64,000 bases of DNA from Plebeiibacterium marinum (lineage in GTDB: Bacteria; Bacteroidota; Bacteroidia; Bacteroidales; Marinilabiliaceae), in assembly GCF_026013615.1 (NCBI RefSeq), contig NZ_JAPDPI010000002.1, positions 124,001 through 188,000 of the forward strand, in the 5' to 3' direction. The notes beneath the pieces were generated by a model. It was not told the DNA's origin and searched no databases. It saw only the letters and a list, made by a program, of their open reading frames with translations. Below are positions 1 through 9,455 of this stretch, one piece after another; position 1 is the first letter of the stretch; each line of letters begins with the position of its first letter. The position numbers were made by a program, and so were the translations under genes.

Positions 1-612
1 GCAGATTTTGTAGATTTAAAAACGTTCATTTAAACGGCAAATTCTGAAACTTATTAATGATCCGAGTTTCTGAGACTACATCAAAATAAAGGAGAAACAT
101 TTAGGAGGGCTTCATCAAACCCGTGCTTAAAAAGACTATATCATAAAATTAGGTGGGACAGAATCTGCTCACGTAAATAAATTTAATTAAATGTTCGTTT
201 TATGTTTGTGTCTATATTACTCCCCACACATAACTAGTTTAACAACAACAAAGCGCCTGCCCATTGCACAAGTATTCAGGGATGAATATTACAAAGGTGA
301 TTTTCCTGCGTAGTGAATTGGAGGAAGGTGTGAATATGAAATTAAGCGATATGTTGAGGGTACTGTTCGTATATGCTTAGGGACAGGTAGGGGATGTAGT
401 CGTGTTATGTAGGGTTTTTGTTCGCTCTTTGTTCGGACTTCGTTCGGTTTTCCTTCGGTTATTAGCGAATGAAATCCATTTTAGGTACGGTTATTGTGTA
501 TGTAAAAAGTATGGAAAACTACTAGACTTCCCGACTAAGACCCCTTTCAGTCCCGAAGCAAGGTTATACCATATTGATCTTTAAATAAATGTTTAACTTA
601 AATTTAATTGTT
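1..612. other. Intergenic region without a convincing gene
   Basis: No reading frame here has the length or composition of a real protein. The longest, about 60 codons at 402-584, reads through a TTCG-rich low-complexity stretch and encodes an odd Arg/Leu/Phe-rich peptide. A 32-codon frame at 282-380 is too short to judge. The region may be decayed DNA or the long leader of the DUF6266 gene that follows. No tRNA-like or terminator structure was recognised. Confidence 0.5.
421..458. repeat. TTCG-rich low-complexity repeat upstream of DUF6266 gene
   Basis: TTCG occurs at 421-424, 432-435, 439-442, 443-446 and 454-457, three of them extended to TTCGG, separated by pyrimidine-rich spacers. The spacing is irregular, so this is a degenerate cluster and not a strict tandem array. 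Its function is unknown. My impression that similar stretches precede small hypothetical genes in other Bacteroidota is not verified. Confidence 0.45.
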
Positions 613-1233
613 ATGGGTAAGGTAGAAAATGGAATTAATGGCGCTATAACAGGTACTGTAGGACCATCGGTATTTTATAAAATGTATGGAAAAAACTATG
701 TGCGTGCTTTACCTGATGAAAAAAAAGTAAAAGTAAAAGCTACTCCTGCACGTTTAAGACAACAACAGCGCTTAAGCCTGGTTACTGCATTTTTAAAACC
801 ATTTAAAGATTTGGTTAAAATTACTTTTGCAAGTGTTACTAAAGGCAGGGCTCCTTATCACACCGCACAATCCTTAAATATGAAGAATTGCATTATTGGT
901 GATACATACCCCGATCAGGAGATAGATTATTCAAAGACTTTGTTAAGTGCTGGAAATCTTGAATTGCCAAAGCAATGTTCAGTAAAAAGAAAAGGTACAG
1001 GATTATTATTTGAATGGGATGATTTTGATGATATTGGAACTGATACCTTAGTGGTGGCCTATTTAGATCACACACAATCCTGGAGTAAATATCACTTTAC
1101 AGGAATAGCCAAATATGAAAAAAGTTTTTATTGGGAAGCTCATATCAACGAAGAACCAATTCGTGTGTGGATGGCCTTTAGAAGTCACAACCAACAGGAT
1201 ATGAGTAACAGTGTATATTTGGGCAAGGTATGA
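613..1233 (+). CDS. DUF6266 family protein
   Basis: A protein of about 206 residues with no known biochemical function. The start fits the DUF6266 pattern: Met-Gly-Lys followed by a Gly-rich GAITGTVGP segment. The C-terminus ends in the family-like SNSVYLGKV. I chose the ATG at 613 over the one at 589 because the family N-terminus begins there and the eight extra residues look like untranslated sequence. There is no signal peptide or membrane segment. Members are often multi-copy in Bacteroidota genomes, and a decayed copy of the C-terminus lies immediately downstream. The family assignment is from recalled sequence similarity; the function is not inferable. Confidence 0.75.
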   Translation: MGKVENGINGAITGTVGPSVFYKMYGKNYVRALPDEKKVKVKATPARLRQQQRLSLVTAFLKPFKDLVKITFASVTKGRAPYHTAQSLNMKNCIIGDTYPDQEIDYSKTLLSAGNLELPKQCSVKRKGTGLLFEWDDFDDIGTDTLVVAYLDHTQSWSKYHFTGIAKYEKSFYWEAHINEEPIRVWMAFRSHNQQDMSNSVYLGKV

Positions 1234-1244
1234 ACCAGTTCTAA

Positions 1245-1382
1245 AATGATCTTACCGGCAGTATCGGTCTACCTTTTGTCCCTTCGGGCACAGAAGTGCA
1301 TTGTTATATTGCCTGTGCCGCAAACGACAACAGCACCAGTGTTAGCAACTCAGTTTATGTTGGGTTGGTAAATGTACCTTAA
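1245..1382 (+). pseudogene. Remnant of a second DUF6266 C-terminus
   Basis: After the stop of the intact gene, another frame stays open for about 45 codons to a TAA at 1380-1382. It encodes a peptide ending SVSNSVYVGLVNVP, closely parallel to the SNSVYLGKV end of the intact gene. A stop at 1242-1244 closes the frame upstream and no start codon is present. It therefore looks like the 3' end left after duplication or recombination between DUF6266 copies. A true short gene is unlikely. Confidence 0.7.
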
Positions 1383-1393
1383 ATGATTTCATA

Positions 1394-1430
1394 AAAATAC
1401 CTGTCTGTGAATTTGCCAGACAGGTATTTT
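1394..1430 (+). terminator. Hairpin terminator after DUF6266 region
   Basis: A perfect 14-bp stem pairs 1394-1407 with 1417-1430 around a 9-nt loop. The A-rich left edge and T-rich right edge would let it stop transcription in either direction. It lies between the DUF6266 remnant and the 3' end of the oppositely oriented penicillin-binding protein gene. Confidence 0.8.
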
Positions 1431-1492
1431 ACAATATTTTAAATTAATACATATAACTCCTCTGTACCCTTTTTTTTTGCAATGACCATTGA

Positions 1493-1532
1493 CTAATATC
1501 TAATGACTAACAACCAATGTCTAATATCTAAT
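1493..1532. repeat. Degenerate direct repeats CTAATATCTAAT
   Basis: CTAATATCTAAT occurs exactly at 1493-1504 and 1521-1532, 28 bp apart, embedded in related ACTAAC / ACCAAT / ACTAAT units. The array reaches almost to the stop codon of the penicillin-binding protein gene (1543-1545). On the minus strand it reads as ATTAG/ATTGG-type units. Function unknown; it may be expanding simple sequence. Confidence 0.6.
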
Positions 1533-1542
1533 AACCAATTCA

Positions 1543-3951
1543 CTAATCCTTTTTCCTAAAAAGATCCCTCATCCTGTTAAGCAAGCCTTTGCTTTTCTCT
1601 TTACGTTCTTCTTTTTCCATCTCCCTGGCCGCCCTTCTTTCTTCGGGCGACATTTTAAGTTTTGTAGAATCTACACGCGACCTTTTACCGATACGGAATA
1701 CATCAAAAATAGACTTATCAGGATCCGTTTCAGAAAAATCGGCACAATCAACCATTGATGCCAAATCCCTGTTTAAAATAGGAAAATGGGCCCTTGAATA
1801 TTTGCGATACTTAGGGTTTTGCTCAACCTGCTGCATAAACAAACCAAAAATAGGCAATGCCATATGGGCACCCTGCCCCAGGGTTGTTGTACGGAAGTGA
1901 ACCGCAGGACTTTCTGCACCAACCCATGCTCCAGCCAACAGCCCTGGAGTAAACCCTATAAACCAGCCATCAGCATTATCCTGGGTGGTTCCGGTTTTTC
2001 CGGCAAGCTGGCTTTTTAAACCATAAACACTCCTTAACCCACTACCTGTACCATTCTCCACAACCCCCTGAAGCATATAATTCATCAAATCGGCCACATC
2101 TTTGCTCAACACCTCATCACTTTCTACCTCATCTTCATACTCAAACAGCACATTCCCTTCTTTATCTTCAATTTTCAACAGTCCAACAGGAGCCCTTTTC
2201 TCGCCCCTATTGGCAAAGCAGGTATATACAGTCAGCATTTCCTGCAGAGAAATTTCACCAGCCCCCAGACTCATAGAAGGAACTGCCGGCAACTTAGACC
2301 GGACACCCATCTCCTCTGCCAGGTTTAAAACCTTATCTATGCCGGTTTCCACCATCACCTCAGCCGTTATGGTGTTCACCGAGTTGGAAAGCCCCCCCTT
2401 CATGGAGTAATACCCTTCATGGTTTCCATCCGAATTAGAAGGCGACCAATCCTGGTACTTTTCATACACCCTTCTTTCGTTAGAAATAAATTCACAGGGA
2501 CTCATCCCATCAATCAAGGCGGCTGTATACACAATGGGTTTAAAAGTAGAACCTACCTGTCGCCTGGAAGTAACATGGTCGTACTGGAAGTATTTATGGT
2601 TTACACCACCAACCCAGGCCATAATTTTTCCAGAACCCGGCTCCATAACCATAAAGCCGGTATTAAGTATTTTAAGATAATGCCTTACCGAATCGATGGG
2701 CGATAAGTTCACTTCCTTTTCATCCGGATATGCAAAAACAGTCATTTTGGTAAGCTTTTGCATCTCCTTTAAAATCTCTTCCTCTGATTTTCCACTAGCT
2801 TTTAAAGCCTTGTATCTGGTTGATGACTTAAGTGCATTTTCATATACCGATGGTTTCGTACGCCACGGATCCTTATTGCTCCAATGGTTTTTAAACTCTC
2901 TTTGTAAAGATGCCATGTGTTTTTGGACTGCAGCATCCGCATACTTTTGCAAGGTGGGATCAATGGTGGTATAAATCTTCAGCCCATCCTTGTAAATATC
3001 GTAGTGGTCGCCATATCTGTCTTCAAGTATCTGTACCGCCTTTTTCCTTATAATTTCACGAAAATAGGGCGCTATCCCGGTATTGTGATCTATCTTTTGA
3101 TACTGCAACTGTATATCCTGGCTCTGCAACTTTTGGGTTTCCTTATCCGACAGGAACCCAAATTCATTCATCCGGGTTAAAACAACATTCCTCCGGGTTT
3201 TTGAGCGCTCCGGATGTAATCTGGGATTATAGGCAGTATTTGCGGCCAACATCCCTATCAACACAGCCGCCTCGTCGGCCTTTAAATCTGACGAATGCTT
3301 ACTGAAAAAACGCATTGCTGCGGCTTCAATTCCATAAACATCCTCTCCAAAAGGCACGGTATTCAGGTAAAGCGTCAATATTTCATCCTTGGTATACACC
3401 TCTTCCAACCGGGAAGCAACAAATATTTCGCGCGACTTGTTTACAATCATCGAAAAGGGACCATATTTCTTTCTTGGAAATAAGTTTTTAGCCAGCTGCT
3501 GACTAATGGTACTTCCTCCACCCTGAGATTTGTCCATGAGGATAATAGTTCTGAAAAGAACCCGCCCCAAGCTAACCACATCAAAACCTTTATGCTGAAA
3601 AAAACGTTTATCCTCGGTTGCTACAAGAGCATTACGTGCATGTTCCGAAATCACCTTATTTTCAATACTCATGCGATTTTGATGATAGTATTTCCCCATA
3701 AGGGCACCATCAGCAGCATACACCTCCGAAGCCACGGCATTCTCTATCTGGGTCAGTTCCTCATGCGCAGGCAAATGCCCAAATACCCCCAGATATACAA
3801 ACAACAAAAAAATAGCACCAGCCAAAACAAGGCCTCCCAATCCTTTAATGGCAAGCATCAGGGCCTTTTTATATAAGGATGTATTTTTCTTTTTTGAGGT
3901 TGTATTTTTCTTTGACTTGGATTTGCGTGTTGATTGTTTTTTTGCAGTCAT
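1543..3951 (-). CDS. Class A penicillin-binding protein (PBP1a-type)
   Basis: Bifunctional peptidoglycan glycosyltransferase/transpeptidase that polymerises lipid II and cross-links stem peptides outside the inner membrane. A very Lys-rich cytoplasmic tail (about 1-29) precedes one membrane anchor (about 38-57). The GT51 domain shows EDKRFF (Glu113 the likely catalytic acid) and GGSTISQQLAKNL near 145-157. The transpeptidase has the three expected motifs: STFK (Ser468, Lys471), SVN (524-526) and KTGTT (652-656). The C-terminal tail is highly charged. At 802 residues it is normal length for PBP1a. It is the last of three minus-strand genes, 49 nt after the HD-domain gene, so co-transcription is possible. 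Confidence 0.95.
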   Translation of the reverse strand: MTAKKQSTRKSKSKKNTTSKKKNTSLYKKALMLAIKGLGGLVLAGAIFLLFVYLGVFGHLPAHEELTQIENAVASEVYAADGALMGKYYHQNRMSIENKVISEHARNALVATEDKRFFQHKGFDVVSLGRVLFRTIILMDKSQGGGSTISQQLAKNLFPRKKYGPFSMIVNKSREIFVASRLEEVYTKDEILTLYLNTVPFGEDVYGIEAAAMRFFSKHSSDLKADEAAVLIGMLAANTAYNPRLHPERSKTRRNVVLTRMNEFGFLSDKETQKLQSQDIQLQYQKIDHNTGIAPYFREIIRKKAVQILEDRYGDHYDIYKDGLKIYTTIDPTLQKYADAAVQKHMASLQREFKNHWSNKDPWRTKPSVYENALKSSTRYKALKASGKSEEEILKEMQKLTKMTVFAYPDEKEVNLSPIDSVRHYLKILNTGFMVMEPGSGKIMAWVGGVNHKYFQYDHVTSRRQVGSTFKPIVYTAALIDGMSPCEFISNERRVYEKYQDWSPSNSDGNHEGYYSMKGGLSNSVNTITAEVMVETGIDKVLNLAEEMGVRSKLPAVPSMSLGAGEISLQEMLTVYTCFANRGEKRAPVGLLKIEDKEGNVLFEYEDEVESDEVLSKDVADLMNYMLQGVVENGTGSGLRSVYGLKSQLAGKTGTTQDNADGWFIGFTPGLLAGAWVGAESPAVHFRTTTLGQGAHMALPIFGLFMQQVEQNPKYRKYSRAHFPILNRDLASMVDCADFSETDPDKSIFDVFRIGKRSRVDSTKLKMSPEERRAAREMEKEERKEKSKGLLNRMRDLFRKKD

Positions 3952-4000
3952 TCAGAGGTTTTTAGTTTCATATATACCGACAAAAGTAATCATTCAAATG

Positions 4001-4657
4001 CTAAAAACCATCATGCCCTATTTCTGAATAGAATTGCTTAAGAAAACCTTCCATAAAAAGGTGCCTTTCTTTAGCCAGTTCCTTACCCATTTCCGTTTCC
4101 ATGCGATCTTTTAACAACAGGAGTTTTTCATAAAAATGATTGATGGTAGGCGAAGTACTATTTCTATATTCTTGTGTAGATTGATATGCCATGGGAGGGA
4201 TTTCAGGATTAAATAACTCACGATCCTTACTTCCCCCATAATGAAATGTTCGTGCTATGCCAATCGCCCCAAGGGCATCCAGCCTGTCGGCATCACGGAC
4301 TACCTTTTGCTCAGGAGTCAGCACCCGGTCTTTATCAAACTCAGACCCAAACGAAACAGCATTGATGATTTCAAAAATCTGCAAAACCTCTTTGTCTTTT
4401 AACCCTATTTCATGTAAAAAACAATGAAGCTCATGCTCTGCTTTGCTTTTATCGAACAACTTTTCGTCCGTAATATCATGCAACAGGGCTCCGGCCTCAA
4501 CAAGAAAACCATTTGCTTTTTCAACTCCGTTAATATGTATGGCATTATGCAAAACCCGCAATACATGGCTTAGATCATGTCCAGCGTCAACATGTTTCAG
4601 TTTATCAGAAACATAGTCGTAAATATGCTTTAAGAGTTCTTCTTGATGACTATTCAT
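4001..4657 (-). CDS. HD-domain phosphohydrolase (YedJ-like)
   Basis: A 218-residue HD-superfamily protein, predicted to be a soluble metal-dependent phosphohydrolase. The metal-binding residues are visible: GHDLSHVLRV with His31, LLHD with His60-Asp61, and DADRLDALGAIG with Asp124. That set matches the small stand-alone YedJ-like branch, whose substrate is generally unknown. No regulatory domain, signal peptide or membrane segment is present. It sits 87 nt after a secreted C1 peptidase and 49 nt before a penicillin-binding protein on the same strand, which says little about substrate. Confidence 0.85.
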   Translation of the reverse strand: MNSHQEELLKHIYDYVSDKLKHVDAGHDLSHVLRVLHNAIHINGVEKANGFLVEAGALLHDITDEKLFDKSKAEHELHCFLHEIGLKDKEVLQIFEIINAVSFGSEFDKDRVLTPEQKVVRDADRLDALGAIGIARTFHYGGSKDRELFNPEIPPMAYQSTQEYRNSTSPTINHFYEKLLLLKDRMETEMGKELAKERHLFMEGFLKQFYSEIGHDGF

Positions 4658-4744
4658 GCTGTTGTTTTTTGTAAAAACAGGACTGTAGTAAAAGTCAAAG
4701 CTCTATTTCTCAAGCCGACGAGTTTTATTGCAAGCGCTATATAT

Positions 4745-5872
4745 CTACTGATTATTGGCAGCTACCTTTCCAAACAGTTTCTTGTTTATATCCTTACCAA
4801 GCGCTTGTTTATGAAGCATGATGGCAACGGTATTCATCCTGACATAGGCCTCCGACATATACCAATACCCCTGATATTTTGAATTAGTTCCCCAGCTGTT
4901 TTTTGTTTTAAAATAAACCGTTCCATTTTGATCCTTTGCCATACCCACAATATGCATCAAATGGTCGTCAGTAGTCTGCCACGAATAAAATGCTTTTTGC
5001 CTGGTATCCGGAGTAACCATCATTTCGTCCTGGGGCAACAATGCAGAGTTACGATCTTTGGGAAGTATGGCCACTCCTTCGTGACGGGAGAAATATTGAT
5101 CAGAAACATCACCATCCCAAACAAAACTATAACCATCTTCCAGCGCCTTTTTCATCACATCAATCAATTCATCCAAAGGCAGGTTATAATACCTGTCATG
5201 CGACCAATTATCCGGCACTTCCAGATCAAAAGCTTTATAAAAGGGGTGATGGGTATAAGAAGTCAGTTCAATATAATTATCCTTATCAATACCTAACCCT
5301 TCAGCAAACTGAACCGGAGTATATATTCTTTTATTGAATTTTGTTTCCTTTGGATCCTCACCCAGATAATTTGTTAAAACCGAATTTATATTCCTGAACC
5401 AGACATCAGACGGGCTTGCTGTTTTTTGCTCCACATAATTATCGATCATGCCTTTCAGGGTCATTTCCATTTCGGTATGGTTGTGCACCTGACCGGAATC
5501 AGCAAAGCCCGGATAGTCTTCCTCCTGAACAAAACCAAAGTCTCCAACAACATTCATCACATCATGAGCCTGTCCGCCCTGACTAAAATTCCCTAGTCCA
5601 TGTAAAAACACATATTGTCTGGCTTTATTTTGATAGGCATGCTTAACCATATACATTTCCGACAAGTCAAACTCCTGTCCCCCCATTCTCATTATTTCGC
5701 TTTCGATAAACGAAACTGTACTATATGCCCAACAAGTACCTGTTCTATCCTGACTTTTAACCGGTGAAGTTTTTACATCCACCAAGGGTTCAAAAACAAA
5801 CTTTTCCTGAGCATAGGAATTAAACACAAAAAAACATGCCCACACTAAAAATACAATACGCGATAACTTCAT
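4745..5872 (-). CDS. Secreted C1 family peptidase (aminopeptidase C / bleomycin hydrolase-like)
   Basis: Papain-fold cysteine peptidase of 375 residues. A signal peptide (about 1-21, ending SYAQ) exports it. The active site is recognisable: Cys47 in GTCWAYS, His307 in HLMHIVG and Asn325 in KNSWGT. The arrangement and the insertion between Cys and His resemble PepC/bleomycin hydrolase rather than classical papain, and there is no long propeptide between signal and catalytic Cys. Cytoplasmic PepC proteins are usually longer; exported versions like this are common in Bacteroidota and probably act on peptides in the periplasm or at the outer surface. It heads a possible operon with the HD and PBP genes. 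Confidence 0.9.
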   Translation of the reverse strand: MKLSRIVFLVWACFFVFNSYAQEKFVFEPLVDVKTSPVKSQDRTGTCWAYSTVSFIESEIMRMGGQEFDLSEMYMVKHAYQNKARQYVFLHGLGNFSQGGQAHDVMNVVGDFGFVQEEDYPGFADSGQVHNHTEMEMTLKGMIDNYVEQKTASPSDVWFRNINSVLTNYLGEDPKETKFNKRIYTPVQFAEGLGIDKDNYIELTSYTHHPFYKAFDLEVPDNWSHDRYYNLPLDELIDVMKKALEDGYSFVWDGDVSDQYFSRHEGVAILPKDRNSALLPQDEMMVTPDTRQKAFYSWQTTDDHLMHIVGMAKDQNGTVYFKTKNSWGTNSKYQGYWYMSEAYVRMNTVAIMLHKQALGKDINKKLFGKVAANNQ

Positions 5873-5945
5873 AGACTATTATTTTATGCAACGAAAATAT
5901 AAATTCTTTATGATTTTTTCACAATCCGCATCCTCTTAACAAAAA

Positions 5946-5979
5946 TAAAGCCACAGAGAAAAATATCCCTGTGGCTTTA
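5946..5979 (-). terminator. Hairpin terminator downstream of carB
   Basis: A 12-bp stem pairs 5946-5957 with 5968-5979 around a 10-nt A/T-rich loop. It lies 27 nt beyond the carB stop codon and upstream of the C1 peptidase gene on the same strand. On the minus strand it is followed by a T-containing tract (TTATTTTTG), so it should end the carB transcript. Confidence 0.75.
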
Positions 5980-6005
5980 AAGCGTTAATATCTAATATCA
6001 ATACT

Positions 6006-9000
6006 CTACTTATACTCTTCCCAGCTCTTGATTTTAATATCCTCCTTACCCATTTTACAGAATGCCTGAATAAACGCACTTGCCAAACGGGCATTGGTAA
6101 TCAAAGGTATATTAAAGTCGATTGCACTACGACGGATGGTATACCCATTCCTCAACTCACTTGTACTAAGGTTTTTTGGGATGTTAACAACCAGGTCAAT
6201 TTCCTTTTCCCGAATCATTTCCAACGAATTAGGATGCTGATCCGGTTCACTTGGCCAGTAAATATGTGTTGTTTCAACTCCATTTTCAGCAAAGAACTTG
6301 TGTGTTCCGCCGGTAGCATAAATGTTGAAACCATGTTCTTTCAATAACTTTGCACTCTTTAGCAGTTCCATTTTTGAACGAAGCGGACCTGAAGAGATCA
6401 ATATATTTTTCTTTGGAATTTCGTAACCCACCGAAAGCATGGAATTAAGAATAGCCTCATCAAAATTATCTCCGATACATCCTACCTCACCTGTTGACGA
6501 CATATCAACGCCCAATACCGGGTCGGCTTTTGCCAAACGGGCAAATGAAAACTGAGGAGCCTTAATCCCTACACAATCCAGATCAAATAAGTTCTTATTT
6601 GGTTTCTGAACATCCATTCCCAGCATCACCTGTGTAGCTAGGTCGATCAAGTTCACTTTAAGGATTTTAGAAACAAACGGGAAACTACGTGACGCCCTTA
6701 GGTTACACTCAATAACTTTAAGCTCATTGTTTTTACCCAACAACTGCATATTGAAAGGCCCGGAAATATTTAATGCTTTTGCAATCTCCCTGGCAATTTT
6801 CTTTACACGGCGCATCGTTTCAATATAAAGCTTTTGCGGAGGGAATACTATGGTAGCATCACCTGAGTGCACCCCGGCAAACTCCACGTGCTCAGAAATT
6901 GCATAAGCAATCACCTCACCGTTCTTAGCCACAGCATCCACTTCAATCTCTTTGGCTTCTTCAATAAACTCTGAAACCACTACCGGATACTCTTTAGACA
7001 CATTGGCTGCAAGTGTTAAGAAATGCTCCAATTCGTCTTTATTACTCACCACGTTCATTGCCGCACCCGAAAGCACGTAACTTGGACGAACCAATACCGG
7101 GAATCCAACCTCATCAACAAAAGTGAAAATATCTTCAATTGAAGTAAGCTCACTCCATCGTGGCTGGTCAATATTTAAGCTATCAAGCATTGATGAGAAC
7201 TTCTGACGGTTCTCTGCGTTATCAATATTTTCCGGAGAAGTTCCTAAAATAGGCACCTGTTGTTTGTTCAGCTTCATGGCCAGGTTATTCGGAATCTGAC
7301 CTCCCACTGAAACAATAACCCCTTTAGGTGTTTCCAGGTCAATCACATCCATCACCCTTTCAAAGGTAAGCTCATCAAAGTATAAACGATCACAAACATC
7401 ATAATCTGTACTAACCGTTTCCGGGTTGTAGTTGATCATGATGGAGCGATACTTCTGCTCGCGGATGGTATTCAGTGCATTTACACTACACCAGTCGAAC
7501 TCAACAGAACTACCAATCCGGTATGCCCCACTACCTAACACAATAACCGACTTACCATCATCTGTGTAATCAATATCGTGTTCGGTACCGCTGTAAGTCA
7601 GATACAGATAATTGATTTGAGCAGGAAACTCACCTGCCATGGTATCAATCTGCTTAACTACCGGTAATATATTACGTTTTTTACGTTCAGCCCTAACTTT
7701 CAACAGGTCGTCTCCAATTACCTCACTGGTGCTTTTAAATACACACCTGGCAACCTGAAAATCGGAATACCCGGCTCTTTTTGCCAATCGCAACAAATCA
7801 TCAGGCAGATCCTCAAGTTTAGAATAAGTCTTCAACTCATTCTCTATGTCGCTGATATTTTTTAGTTTTTCAAGGAACCAGTGATCAATTTTACTTAATT
7901 CATGGATCTCCTCTACCGACATTCCATCTTCAAAAGCCTGGGCAATGGCATATATACGCTGATCTGTAGGTTCTGCCAATTCTGTTTTTACATCAATCCC
8001 TTTTAATGGCTGGTTGGCAACAAAACCATGCATTCCCTGACCAATCATACGAAGACCCTTTTGTATAGCCTCTTCAAAAGTACGACCTATAGACATGATT
8101 TCACCAACAGATTTCATACTACTTCCAATCTGCTTGCTAACACCGTTAAACTTGTTCAAATCCCAACGAGGAATTTTACAAACCACGTAATCCAAAGCAG
8201 GCTCAAAGAAAGTAGAAGTAACCTTAGTAACTGAGTTTTTAAGTTCATGCAACCCATAACCCAAACCTAATTTTGCAGCTACAAATGCCAATGGATAACC
8301 AGTAGCTTTAGAAGCCAGTGCACTGGAACGGGATAAACGGGCGTTTACCTCAATTACCCTGTAATCCTCCGATTTTGGGTCTAAGGCATATTGCACATTA
8401 CACTCACCAACCACACCAATGTGGCGAATAATTTTAATGGCAAGCTCTCTTAACTTATGATATTCTGAATTTGATAGCGTTTGAGAAGGAGCAACTACAA
8501 TACTTTCTCCTGTATGGATTCCAAGCGGATCAAAGTTTTCCATATTACAAACCGTAATACAGTTATTGTACTTATCACGCACCACCTCATACTCAACCTC
8601 TTTCCATCCTTTAAGAGACTCTTCAACCAATATCTGATTAGAATAAGAAAAAGCATTTTCTGCACGGGCAATCAACTCCTCTTTATTATAACAGAAACCA
8701 CTACCCATACCTCCAAGGGTATAAGCAGCCCTTACAATAATTGGGAATCCTATTTTATCAGATGCTTTTACTGCTTCCTCAACCGAAGTAACAGCCAAAC
8801 TAATTGGCGTTTTAACATCAATTTCCTTTAGTTTGTTTGCAAAAATCTCCCTGTCCTCAGTATTAATAATTGCCTGAACAGGAGTTCCTAATACCTGAAG
8901 GTTGTATTTCTCCAACACCCCACTCAGGTATAACTTAGTTCCACAATTCAATGCTGTTTGACCACCAAAAGCCAGCAAAATACCGTCAGGCTTTTCCTTT

Positions 9001-9230
9001 TTAATAACCTCCTCAACAAAATAAGGCGTCACAGGCAAAAAATAAATCTTATCAGCAATTTTATCTGATGTCTGTACAGTAGCAATATTAGGATTTACCA
9101 ATACGGTTTCAATACCTTCTTCTTTAAGTGCTTTAAGAGCCTGAGATCCGGAATAATCAAATTCTCCTGCTTCCCCAATCTTTAGCGCACCCGATCCTAG
9201 TACCACTACTTTTTTAATGTCTTTATTCAT
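6006..9230 (-). CDS. carB: Carbamoyl-phosphate synthase large subunit
   Basis: Makes carbamoyl phosphate from bicarbonate, ATP and the ammonia delivered by the small subunit CarA, for arginine and pyrimidine synthesis. The 1074 residues show the internal duplication expected: GSGALKIGEAGEFDYSGSQ at the N-terminus and GSGAYRIGSSVEFDWCSV near 565, each starting an ATP-grasp half. A methylglyoxal-synthase-like regulatory domain occupies about 940-1074. The N-terminal sequence resembles the CPS type shared by Bacteroidota and eukaryotic CAD. carA is not adjacent (25.3 kb). The gene diverges from argR, and a perfect TGTAT-N4-ATACA palindrome lies 32 bp before its start, suggesting ArgR control. 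Confidence 0.97.
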   Translation of the reverse strand: MNKDIKKVVVLGSGALKIGEAGEFDYSGSQALKALKEEGIETVLVNPNIATVQTSDKIADKIYFLPVTPYFVEEVIKKEKPDGILLAFGGQTALNCGTKLYLSGVLEKYNLQVLGTPVQAIINTEDREIFANKLKEIDVKTPISLAVTSVEEAVKASDKIGFPIIVRAAYTLGGMGSGFCYNKEELIARAENAFSYSNQILVEESLKGWKEVEYEVVRDKYNNCITVCNMENFDPLGIHTGESIVVAPSQTLSNSEYHKLRELAIKIIRHIGVVGECNVQYALDPKSEDYRVIEVNARLSRSSALASKATGYPLAFVAAKLGLGYGLHELKNSVTKVTSTFFEPALDYVVCKIPRWDLNKFNGVSKQIGSSMKSVGEIMSIGRTFEEAIQKGLRMIGQGMHGFVANQPLKGIDVKTELAEPTDQRIYAIAQAFEDGMSVEEIHELSKIDHWFLEKLKNISDIENELKTYSKLEDLPDDLLRLAKRAGYSDFQVARCVFKSTSEVIGDDLLKVRAERKKRNILPVVKQIDTMAGEFPAQINYLYLTYSGTEHDIDYTDDGKSVIVLGSGAYRIGSSVEFDWCSVNALNTIREQKYRSIMINYNPETVSTDYDVCDRLYFDELTFERVMDVIDLETPKGVIVSVGGQIPNNLAMKLNKQQVPILGTSPENIDNAENRQKFSSMLDSLNIDQPRWSELTSIEDIFTFVDEVGFPVLVRPSYVLSGAAMNVVSNKDELEHFLTLAANVSKEYPVVVSEFIEEAKEIEVDAVAKNGEVIAYAISEHVEFAGVHSGDATIVFPPQKLYIETMRRVKKIAREIAKALNISGPFNMQLLGKNNELKVIECNLRASRSFPFVSKILKVNLIDLATQVMLGMDVQKPNKNLFDLDCVGIKAPQFSFARLAKADPVLGVDMSSTGEVGCIGDNFDEAILNSMLSVGYEIPKKNILISSGPLRSKMELLKSAKLLKEHGFNIYATGGTHKFFAENGVETTHIYWPSEPDQHPNSLEMIREKEIDLVVNIPKNLSTSELRNGYTIRRSAIDFNIPLITNARLASAFIQAFCKMGKEDIKIKSWEEYK

Positions 9231-9261
9231 GTTTTACTGGCTTATTATGAAATTGATGTAA

Positions 9262-9275
9262 TGTATTCTTATACA
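9262..9275 (-). promoter_or_regulatory. Candidate ArgR operator before carB
   Basis: TGTATTCTTATACA matches the palindrome TGWAT-N4-ATWCA also seen before argR and carA; E. coli ARG boxes have TGAAT-N4-ATTCA. It lies 32 bp before the carB start and overlaps by 2 bp a possible -7 box, TATTTTTG, on the minus strand (9281-9274). Binding there would block transcription. No clear -33 element was found. Confidence 0.55.
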
Positions 9276-9455
9276 AAAATAAATCAGAAAAAATTTTAAA
9301 ACTGACTTTGCTTATTTTACTTTTTATATGCGTTCTTATCGTTTATTCAAGCATCTTACCTGGTACAAAAAGCCGCTAACGCTTGTAGCTGGTATCTTTT
9401 ATGCTTTTTCACGATTCATTTCGGCTGCAAAAATACAAATATTTTGCAAATTTCT

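Noticed and set aside
402-584. 60-codon frame upstream of DUF6266
   Set aside because: It reads through the TTCG repeat and yields an implausible Arg/Leu/Phe composition with no family resemblance.
8028-8831. Two antisense frames of 68 and 116 codons opposite carB
   Set aside because: carB is complete and clearly coding there; the antisense peptides have no recognisable features.
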